Below, piece by piece: positions 55,574-64,000 of a stretch of 64,000 bases of DNA. The position numbers were made by a program, and so were the translations under genes. Below the pieces are notes generated by a model, which had not been told where the DNA came from, searched no databases, and saw nothing but the letters and a program-made list of their open reading frames with translations. The stretch is taken from positions 246,587,666 through 246,651,665 of the forward strand of contig OY856188.1 in NCBI GenBank assembly GCA_963693315.1, written 5' to 3'. The stretch's first letter is position 1. Every line of letters begins with the position of its first letter. This DNA comes from Diogma glabrata (Eukaryota; Arthropoda; Insecta; Diptera; Cylindrotomidae).

Positions 55574-55653
55574 TCGCCACTGTGGCTGAGTGTGTAAGGC
55601 ACACGGGATTTGAACAGGTGTTTCTGATAAGTGTGAGTTCGAATCCCGGCACG
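55574..55653 (+). repeat. tRNA-like segment (Leu/Ser type), probable SINE head or tRNA pseudogene
   Basis: A-box-like tggctgagtgtgtaaggc (about 55583-55600) and an excellent B box gagttcgaatcccggc (about 55633-55648) in tRNA order, with the long spacing of class II tRNAs. The two ends do not form an acceptor stem, so it is not an intact tRNA gene. Confidence 0.6.
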
Positions 55654-56185
55654 AGAAACACAAAAAAATTCTAAAGCACTTTTTTATGAGAAAATGAAAA
55701 ATGATTTTGAATTGCAAAATTCAAATGATTTCCGATATGCATTTAAGCTTAATTGCTGACAAAAAACTAATCCAAATTAAAATTCCCCTAATCTTGTCTA
55801 TATTTCTAACCAAACATAGCAATAAATTGACCGTGCGTGAGATATTGGTATCGCATTGATTGACAACAATCAGTAGTGACTCTACACTCGTGACTTAGGA
55901 TGTTGATTAGAATGTTGACTTAAGATGTTGATGAAATATTCTCTCATCCTATGAAATCAATCACAGTAATATCTAGAAATTTAATACTAAAATCCCAAAG
56001 AAATTTCTTTTAATGTTTTATACTCTGCTATTAACGTTGTTTAAAAATCGTTAGCTGTAGGTTTTTGGACTTGAACACATCCATAAACTGCAATAATTAA
56101 ATGCACCGCCCTGTAATAAATTATGAATAATTTGTATTTTTGCTTTCATTTTTTCTTTATTTTTTTTAGTTGCAAATTGTTAGTA

Positions 56186-56830
56186 AAGCTCTTTTTCAGT
56201 TGCTGCAGTGTGTGCGTTCCTTCATTCTGTTTTATTTTAAACCAATCATATTCCTTAAAAATGATGATTTTTCTGCTGCAGTTTTTTCATCAGAGCTTGT
56301 CTAATTTTAACTTTTTATCTGAACAAGAAAAACAGAGTGAGACAAAAATATTTGTTATTTAAAAAGAGAATATGTCGAAACATAAAATTATTTATTTGTT
56401 GACATAAACAACGTTAAGAAGCCACTCGAATTTTGATCTATTGATATAATATTTATTTTGTGAGATAGAAGCTATGCTAATATTTATTTTCATAATTAAT
56501 AATAATTTATTAACAAATTTGGTAGAATAATATAATAAAGTTACAATAAAATCGATGTGAAAATTCTACCAAACTATTATTTATATACTAAAGAATCGAA
56601 AAATCATATTATTATAACAAAAAAAAGAAACACGTAACAAAGGCAAACCATCCATACAATTTTTGAATATGTCTTGCAAATGTTCATTCTGAATTCTATG
56701 ACAATAAAAGCAGATGGCGACCAAATCATTTTGCAAATTTTTCATCAACTAAAAAATCGATGAGAAAAAATCTTTTAATGAAAGAACGAAGGAACGCACA
56801 CACTGCGGCAACTGAAAAAGCGCCTTAAGT
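56186..56830. mobile_element. Foldback element with inverted ends of about 45 bp
   Basis: aagctctttttcagttgctg and following cagtgtgtgcgttccttcatt on the left pair with aatgaa-gaacgaaggaacgc and acacactgcggcaactgaaaaagcgc on the right (about 56775-56827). The 550-bp interior is AT-rich and noncoding. This matches a MITE-like build; no target duplication was seen. Confidence 0.65.
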
Positions 56831-57273
56831 CAAACAACTCTATAAATTGTAAATAACTTTTAAAATTAAAGTTGAATTAAACAAAATAAAATTAGTTATC
56901 AAACAAACTAAAGCTGTAAAGTTGTGTTTTTCTCTAAATAAGATCAACCATATTCAGGAAGCAGAAGTCAACTCCAACATAATCTGTCCTTCGAGCCGGA
57001 TTTCCGTTGAAATAAAGTATTTATTATATAAAGTGAAAAATTAAAATATTATTCAGTCTTATATACATTAACATATAATATCGAATTTATTAATATATAA
57101 AATTACTCGTGGAAATACTGTGGGTGTAGACAAAGAAATATTAATAAAACTAGTACGGTTGTTTGGAAGCCATAACCTAAATGAAAACAACTGTATTTAT
57201 TTTCATTAGATTGTTCACAAAAACCTATTTGAGGTAAAGCATTTAATCCAGATCAAAATTGGAGTTGATTCCC

Positions 57274-57389
57274 CTCTTCATTCCATTGAGGAAGTTTCTG
57301 GGTAAGGAATGGCATTACTGGTATGTAACTAAGTACAAACGCAGCAGTAGCCACCCCTGAACACCAGAAAGCTTCCTCGAAATGAAGAG
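57274..57389. repeat. Hairpin of about 116 bases
   Basis: ctcttcatt, gaggaag and tttctgg on the left pair with ccagaaa, cttcctc and aatgaagag on the right, with small internal bulges and a loop of about 60 bases. It stands out in its surroundings by GC content. Its role is unknown. Confidence 0.6.
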
Positions 57390-57579
57390 CAGAACCAATT
57401 GATCTTTTGATCGCTTATCCATAGTGAACAGAGGTGACCTAGGAAAATCATTATATTAAGGGGTGAAGCTCAATGTATGGCTTTTTATGCCTACCATTTA
57501 AAGAAATTTTATTTTATATACTACTAAAAGATTTCCAAAATTTGTAAAATAACAGTGTACATTTCAAAAATATTCAATT

Positions 57580-57800
57580 CAAAAAATAAAACCAAAACTG
57601 CTTTACTCAAAATTATTTACAATAAACCAGAACTGGTTTCATCAAAAATTATCATTATTCAAAAATATATATCACAAAACACTAAAACTGGTTTTATCAA
57701 AATAAAAAAATTCAAACCTAAATCAAAACTGGTTTACACACGCAACAATTTTAATTTGTGCCAATAACTCAAAAAAAACCAAAACTGGTTTTCACCACGC
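57580..57800 (+). repeat. Degenerate minisatellite with 'aaaactggttt' core
   Basis: Five cores: aaaactgcttt, agaactggttt, aaaactggttt twice and aaaactggttt again, each followed by 'atcaaaa' or 'cacacgcaa'. They are spaced 38-55 bp apart. Confidence 0.7.
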
Positions 57801-57998
57801 AAATTAGTTGCGCCAAAAAGTTTATAATTCTTAAAAAAACTAACATAAACCCCAGGTCTTTGTTTTGGCTGCCACTTGATCAGGCAGATTGTTAATCTGA
57901 TTGCAATCATATTAAAAATTATAGAATATTCTACATTATCAGTTATCAAGTAGCACTGTAAGATGCAATGTGAGTTTCAAGAAAGATATTTAATTATA

Positions 57999-58347
57999 GA
58001 ATTCTAAGACACTAGAAATTAATGTATTCAATTGAATAGAATGAAAAATTGCTTTGAAAAGTGAAAGATCCGTAACAAAAGTTTTATCTCAATTCCAGTT
58101 GGTTTGGGAACCGAACTGGCGTCCCTCTGATCAAAGTTTATATTGTTAACCGTTTAACCAACTCGACCAAGCGACCTGTCGCTGGTCGAGTTGGTTAAAT
58201 GGTTAACCATATAAACTTTGATCAGAGGGAGGCCGGTTCGGTTCCCGAACCGACCGGAATTGAGATAAAACTTTTGTTACGGAACTTTCACTTTTCAAAT
58301 TTCATTCTATTCAATTGAATACATTCATTTCTAGTGTCTTAGAATTC
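57999..58347. mobile_element. 349-bp palindrome with a tRNA-like unit in each arm
   Basis: gaattctaagacactagaaa at the left end is repeated in inverse at the right end, and the arms pair to the centre at about 58176 (gcgac-ct-gtcgc). Reading outward from the centre, each arm contains ctggtcgagttggttaaatg (A-box-like) and, about 40 bases on, ggttcggttccc (B-box-like), giving two divergent tRNA-like units. Right-arm copy: about 58182-58250. Small differences between arms (for example ggcgtccctctg against cagagggaggcc) show they are not an assembly mirror. Confidence 0.8.
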
Positions 58348-60470
58348 TAAACTACATAATGGTTAGATCCATTGCTAAACTCTTAATAAAATCTTGATAT
58401 TTAATTATATCCAATATTATCAGTCGTTAATTAACCATGTTGGGCAGTATAAAGAAATGTATCTAATATTTTCTTCATAATCAGTTGTCAATTAACTATG
58501 TTATGTACAACTAAAAAATCTATATAATATTCTACGCAATAAATTGACCATATTAGGGTCAGTCAAGAAATTTATATAATTTTTTGTCAATTAGTCATGT
58601 TAGTCACAATAAAAAAATATATTGTAATGTACCTTATCAGTTATCAATAAGCCATGCACAACCAAAATGCATTATATTATGTATTAGAATCGTGTTATTG
58701 ACAAGAAGCTTCCTAGAGGACATTTTCATTACTTATTTAAACATTGAAAATCTGGATTTAATTGGATCTTATAGTCATGATTCAAATACAGTTCACCAGT
58801 TGATCCAGTAAAATGTGTTGATGGTAATTGATTAGGAACTACAATCTCTTAGTCTGTTTATTCTTTTTTTATAGCTTGTGTTCTTGACTCTCAATTCGTA
58901 CACACGATGAACTCTTCTGAATTTATACTGTTCGACACCGCAGTCTGAACCATAAAAAATATATAACTAAAACTGAAATAAATTTGTTTTTCAACATCCT
59001 TCAACCATTTACCATCTAAAATGTTATTAAATCTTATCATCATATAAAAGCAAACACTTCCACTTAGTTCGTTTTTTCATTCTAATATTCAAAAACATTC
59101 TTAAGAAAAACATAATAATAATATATCTATTTTAGTTTCCTGATACTATCAATAATCAGAACATCGTCTTCTTCCTTACTTTACATAAAAATAATGTTAT
59201 TCCATACGATACGGATATGATATCATAATTTTTTTGTTTTTTAAGATAATTTTCCAAAGTTTTTTTTTCAAAGTTAATTTTCATTGTTTTTCTTCTTTTT
59301 TTCATTCAATTTTTATCGTTGATGTGAGAGAATTTGATTTTAATTTTAGATATTGTTATTGTATTAAAATTATTATAAAATATGCAAAGGATCTATTGAA
59401 GAATAGAAGAAATATTGTTTTAATGTTTATTATAAAATTTGAAATAGAAAATTGTCTGGTTTCGGTTCTATGAATAATTAATTTGTAGAAGTTTGTTTAA
59501 TGCGAGGGTTTGAGATTCTAGCTGTGGGTTCCAGTTTGGCTTTCTTTTTGGATATTTTTAAACAGAAACGTGTTTGAGTTTTTTCTATAATTTTTTGTTA
59601 CTTAGATTGAATTTATTTTTTGTCAATTACATTCCCTATACAATCAACTGTTATAGAATTCCAATTTCAATTTCCCTGGATTAATCTGGATGTTCATTTC
59701 GCTTTTTAAAATTTCACTTGAATCAACTAGACAAAGTTCGCCAGTTTGTCCAATTTAAAATTTAATACAACCATCACATGCAATTTAACAAATTGTTAAG
59801 ATGTTTCAGATTATCGAGAGCAGATAAACAAGATGCAACTAAGTTTTTAAACAGTATTATCTAGCCAATATACAGCATCCACTATACAGCATCTGCCCGG
59901 ATATAAACATATTATTCAAACATTACATGTTATTTGAAAATCATAGTTTAGTGCAAACAATCAAAGAATGAATTCATTAAATACAATCTTAGGGTAAACC
60001 ACACATTACCGGCTCTGAAAAATTTTGTGTCCAGCTCAGAATCTTACAAATGCATTATAAGGTTTTTTTACACCAATATAGTTAGAAGCTTGATTATACA
60101 TTTTTTTATGAACTGAATTACATCGTATCTAATTCAACATTTATTATATGTACTTGATGTCAGCTAAATTTGAAGCTTATAGGACACACATTTCACATTA
60201 TATGTTTTAGTTTTGTTCACCGAACTTCAATTATAGAAATACAAACATGGTTTCGAAATGATTTCTTCCCACCGATTGTTATAGAAATTGTCTGGTGATA
60301 CCGCTAACCACGGATAATGTAAAAAGAGCAAAAAAAGAATCCAGTATAGCCTAAGCCAGGAAAAGAATCTCTAATTTGTAATCTAGCAAATTATGTTAAA
60401 ATAATTCAGTCTAGCAATAATTATATAAAATGGGAATCAAAACATATAGGCATATATAATAATAATAAAA
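58348..60470. other. AT-rich intergenic sequence, no gene seen
   Basis: At 58380-58640 a 'atcagt-gt-aattaaccatgtt' block recurs about three times (near 58420, 58478 and 58585), a weak tandem repeat of 60-100 bp. No gene is supported. Confidence 0.45.
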
Positions 60471-62612
60471 AAGTCAGACAAGTGCGAATAAAATTCGCTC
60501 GTCAAAGGTTCCGTGAATGTAAAAGAACACAATATCAAAAATTATTGACAAAAAGTTGTGTTGTAATGTCCTTATATTTTCAGACCATAGACACATAACA
60601 AAATAAATTTTAAATTGTAAATGTCAATAGTAAATTACAATCAAATCTACATTGATCAAAAATGGCAAAAAAAATGTTAATTCAGGCTAAATATTGTCCA
60701 TAGATGTTTTTGGTAACTTAAAAAAGATTCAATTACACCAGCTTGTAAATGGATTAAATTTGATTATTTTTTCGGTCAATCGAGTGTTGAAATTTAGGGG
60801 GTGGAAAGCTACATACTAAAAATATTTTTTTTTTCAACAACACAAAAACTCTGCATTGCAAAATTCTAAAAAAAATTGTAATATTTCTTAAATTAAGTGC
60901 TATTTCATATGACACCCCACTCATTTGGGTCAAAAATGGTTTTTTTTCCCTCCCCACACCCATCCCATAAACATACAGAAATATAATTATTTGAGTCTTC
61001 GATATGATTTTCATTCAAAATTTACCAATATTCCTGTCTCTGTGAATATTTTCAAATTTTTCAGTCAGTCATCGTCGAAAGGTAGGGGGCGGCACGATCT
61101 GAATTTGTCCTTTCTTATCCATAACTCAAAAGCTGTGCGGTAGTTTTCATACAAAACTTACCAAATTTCCTAACTCTGTGAAATTTTCCAAATTTTTCTG
61201 TCATTTAGTGTCGAAACGTATGGAAGAGGGGGGGACGGTCTGAATTTTGCACTTTTTCGACAGTAACTCAAAAACTGGGCACCGCAAAATTCTAAAAAAA
61301 ATTGCAACGAATTTTAAATTAGATGTTCCTTCAAATGACACCCCACTCGCTTGAGTAAAAAAAAGTTTTTTTTTACTCCCTCTACCCCTGTCCTCTAAAC
61401 ACACAGAAATATAATTATTGGAGACTTCGCTATAGTTTTCGTACAAAATTTAGCAAATTTCCCAACTCTGTGAATTTTTACAAATTTTTCTGCCAATCAG
61501 TGTCGAAACGTATGGGGGAGAACGGTCTGAATTTTGCACTTTTTTGACAATAACTCAAAAACTGGGCACCGCAAAATTCAAAAAAAAACTGCAACGAATT
61601 CCAAATTAGATGCTCTATCAAATGACACCCCACTCGCTTTGGTAAAAAAAAGTTTTTATTTACCCCCTCTACCCCGGTCCTCTAAACACACAGAAATATA
61701 ATTATTGGAGACTTCGCTATAGTTTTCGTACAAAATTTAGCAAATTTCCCAACTCTGTGAATTTTTACAAATTTTTCTGTCAATCAGTGTCGAAACGTAT
61801 GGGGGGGGAACGGTCTGGACTTTGCACTTTTCCGACAATAACTCAAAAACTGGGCACCGAAAAATTCTAAAAAAAATTGCAATGAATTCTAAATTAGGCG
61901 CTCTATCAAATGAAACCACACTCGTTGGGTAAAAAAAGGCTTTTTTTTACCCCCTCTACCCCGGTCCTCTAAACACACAGAAATATAATTATTGGAGACT
62001 TCGCTATAGTTTTCGTACAAAATTTAGCAAAATTTTTCTGTCTATCAGTGTCGAAACGTAGGGGGGGGGGGAACAAATGACACCCCACTTGACCACACTT
62101 TAAATAGTGTTTTTACCCCTCCTCATTTCCACCCCCTTAATAAATCTAAGTATGGAAATATGACCCTTTTTTATATTGTTTATTAAAAACGTACTAATTA
62201 TTCTATCATTCCAAGTACATTTGAAAATTTTCGATCAGATAGGTTCGGAGCTAATCGAGGTAAGAAAACGCGAAAAAAACGTCATTATTCAAAATTATAC
62301 AAAAAATGGTGAGGTGTTAAATTCCAAAATAAATTTTGAGGAATACTGAAATGAAGCCCTTTCATATGATACCCTACTTGAATCTATAAAAAAATGTATT
62401 TTCTCAAAGGTCTCACATCGCAGCCCTGTAAACCAAACGAAAACCACTTTAGTTTTATTTGTATCCGTCATTTCATGTGGACAGATTAGTTCTATACGCA
62501 TGCCAAACTTCAAGTCCATAGCATTTATAGTTTACGAGATAATCGATATAATGTGAAAAACACGTTTTACTCTCACCATTAGTGTTCCGTATAAAAAACG
62601 GAACCCTAAAAA
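60471..62612 (+). mobile_element. Dispersed insect-type repeat with hairpin 3' end
   Basis: The left part has 'agtcagacaagtgcgaat' followed by ttcgctcgtcaaaggttccg. The right end has gttccgtataaaaaacggaa followed by ccctaaaaa, a perfect 6-bp-stem hairpin with an A-rich tail. From memory, repeats beginning 'caagtgcgag...' and ending 'ggaaccctaaaa' are widespread in insect genomes; I cannot assign the class. The interior carries a tandem array (60730-62100). No coding sequence. Confidence 0.55.
60730..62100 (+). repeat. Tandem array of 260-292-bp units
   Basis: The landmark agtgtcgaaacgta recurs at 61207, 61499, 61786 and 62047, spacing 292, 287 and 261 bp. Each unit holds acggtctgaattttgcact, ataactcaaaaactgggcac, 'caaatgacaccccactcg', a poly(A)/poly(T) block, acacagaaatataattattg and gagacttcgctatagttttc. 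A more diverged copy precedes at about 60730-61200. The last unit is shortened. Short frames in the array are incidental. Confidence 0.93.
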
Positions 62613-62849
62613 ACAAAATATGAACTTATCTTAATAATTGTTGATTGAAGAGATGTCCACGCAAAAGGTCTTTAATAATACCACACAACTTCCGCAGCAA
62701 TGTCCCAATTTATAGGTAAACTTCTGCCTTCTTTATGATATTCCAAAACAGTAACGGTTGAAAAGCGATGATGTCGTAAATTCGGAGTTTCACTTAACAA
62801 TGATAATGCAATCTTCTCCAATTCATCGAATCAGTGTTCATGAATGAAT

Positions 62850-63320
62850 GTTTTATGCTCCCAACAAACATAAAAACTTTTTGGAAAAAACCACCTGTTG
62901 TATGGTGGACCCCCAAACCCTTTATCCAATGTGCTCCAAAAGCTGATAAAATCTTTCCCATGTTATTTAAAAGTTTTTACCAACGTTTCATGAAAATCAA
63001 TCGGTAATTGGAGGCTACAGTAGGGATAAACACCTGAAGAAAAAATTTTTTTTAAACGTAAGTGACAAAGCGGAAGTTTGTATGCAGAAATATTGGAAAC
63101 AGTACTAAAACCTTATATATTAAGTTTCAATAAGATCATTACCCACGATCAGAAGTTATTCAAGATTTAAACTTAGAGGTGTTCGGGAGACCCCCCGCCA
63201 TTTTGCCCAAATTTGAAATGAATCCAGATCTTCCATTTTCAGGAAGTGAACCTGTATCATTTGCCAAAGTTTCATCAAGATCCTATGCACAAAGCTCACC
63301 AACCCACCCACGTCAAAAAG
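62850..63320 (+). repeat. Dispersed repeat family R, copy 4
   Basis: The inverse of copy 1: caacaaacataaaaactttt, cacctgttgtatggtggacc, agctgataaaatctttccc, ggctacagtagggataaacacc, gtaagtgacaaagcggaag, gttcgggagacccc and aaagtttcatcaagatcc in order. A 65-codon frame at 63246 is incidental. Confidence 0.8.
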
Positions 63321-63654
63321 CTAAATTTTTTTAATAAAACTCAGAATCGTTTGAATAAAATCAGTAACTTTATCTTTCCTTGTAAAGCTAGGTTGGGAAC
63401 TGCAGATTCTCCATTATATCAGTTGAGAATACACAGTCATTAATCCATTGATCATCCTTTAATTCCGAATAGTGTTTTTCTTTGAAAATAATTTGATAGG
63501 TGGGGAAGTGGTAAATTTTTGTTTGTTTTAATTAACGAAAGTTATCCCATTTTTCGATATTTTGGATTAAGAGCTGGTAATTTACTGGTAATTTAATTAC
63601 AACTTTATTACAATTTTAATATATTTTTAAATGTTATTAAAATTTTTCATCACT

Positions 63655-63760
63655 TTTCGAGAGCCGCACTCGTTCTTTCAAAGAGCCGCATGCGGCTTGC
63701 GAGCTATGTGGAGTAGCCAATAGCGAGCTATGTGGAGTAGTATTTGGGAGCCAATATTTG
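63655..63760. repeat. Fragment with hAT-like 'gagccgcatgcggct' motif and short duplication
   Basis: gagccgcatgcggcttgcga is a near-palindrome of the kind found just inside hAT-type ends. A tandem duplication of gcgagctatgtggagtag follows (two copies, about 63702-63741). Element ends are not visible. Confidence 0.45.
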
Positions 63761-64000
63761 GATTTTATAAGAATGCTGAATTCTTAAGTTGATTGTTTGT
63801 GTTATGAGAACTTGATACACGGTATTAAATAATTAATATTATAATTTGTTTGATTTAATAATAATAATTTGTTTCTTGTTCCAATTAGTCTATACTTTAC
63901 AAATGCACAAATTACAAGGCTAGGCCTTAAGTGTATATGTTTTTTTTTGAGGAATAAATAAAAAAAAATAAAAACAAATAAAAACCTCCCTCGATCATAG
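63761..64000. other. AT-rich sequence, no gene seen
   Basis: Low-complexity A- and T-rich sequence to the window edge. Confidence 0.5.

Noticed and set aside
62583..62612. Hairpin followed by ccctaaaa, considered as a Helitron 3' end
   Set aside because: Helitron ends need a hairpin about ten bases before CTRR and insertion between A and T; spacing here does not fit and no 5' TC end was found.
1..64000. CRISPR array, bacterial operon or rRNA gene
   Set aside because: None seen: the repeats are tandem without unique spacers, an intron is predicted and all element families are eukaryotic.

Overview
The window is AT-rich eukaryotic DNA, almost certainly from an insect. The evidence is the mix of repeat families (hAT-type elements, CR1/Jockey-like and RTE-like LINEs, Ty3/gypsy relics, a Crypton-type tyrosine recombinase), the many long inverted repeats, tRNA-derived repeats, and one small secreted cysteine-rich peptide gene with an arthropod-style TATA plus TCAGT promoter. 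Species cannot be named from this sequence. There are no operons, rRNA genes or CRISPR arrays, and I see only one credible host protein gene (25848-26084).

Layout. 1-5 kb: AT-rich sequence, an array of about 88 copies of a 7-mer (1561-2176) and a decayed Helitron-like helicase relic on the minus strand. 5.1-8.1 kb: a hAT-like element filled with nested foldbacks. 8.2-11.2 kb: two short hairpin elements; the second is split by a 5'-truncated LINE with a 13-bp target duplication. 11.3-17 kb: dispersed and tandem AT-rich repeats and a tRNA-like SINE head. 17.3-18.3 kb: broken gypsy integrase. 19.8-25.3 kb: two arms of a large inverted repeat enclosing minisatellites; the left arm carries a 387-bp hairpin insertion. 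25.75-26.1 kb: the cysteine-rich peptide gene. 27.7-31.3 kb: a hAT-like nonautonomous element with an 8-bp target duplication and a partial second copy. 33.5-34.5 kb: gypsy gag-pol relic. 34.6-42.3 kb: sequences with matching 14-bp inverted termini that enclose an internally deleted LINE (35.9-39.4 kb) and a Crypton-like element (about 40.1-41.9 kb). 42.6-43.6 kb: two more hairpin elements, each followed by a copy of the same unit. 43.7-47.6 kb: a nearly complete LINE on the minus strand. 47.8-64 kb: a further integrase relic, four copies of one dispersed repeat family, a 350-bp palindrome whose arms are tRNA-like, and an array of roughly 290-bp units inside a larger dispersed element.

The most interesting signal is a possible transposition system. 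A tyrosine-recombinase gene (RHRY residues visible, one 70-bp GT-AG intron, several frameshifts) is flanked on both sides by inverted copies of GGGCGTTAT. Next to it is a GC-rich nested hairpin whose core is nearly identical to that of a hairpin element 30 kb away that has no gene. Up to six elements in the window share this build: AT-rich termini, outer inverted repeat, short GC-rich inner hairpin. I infer that they may be nonautonomous relatives mobilised by such recombinases. This is a hypothesis from sequence alone.
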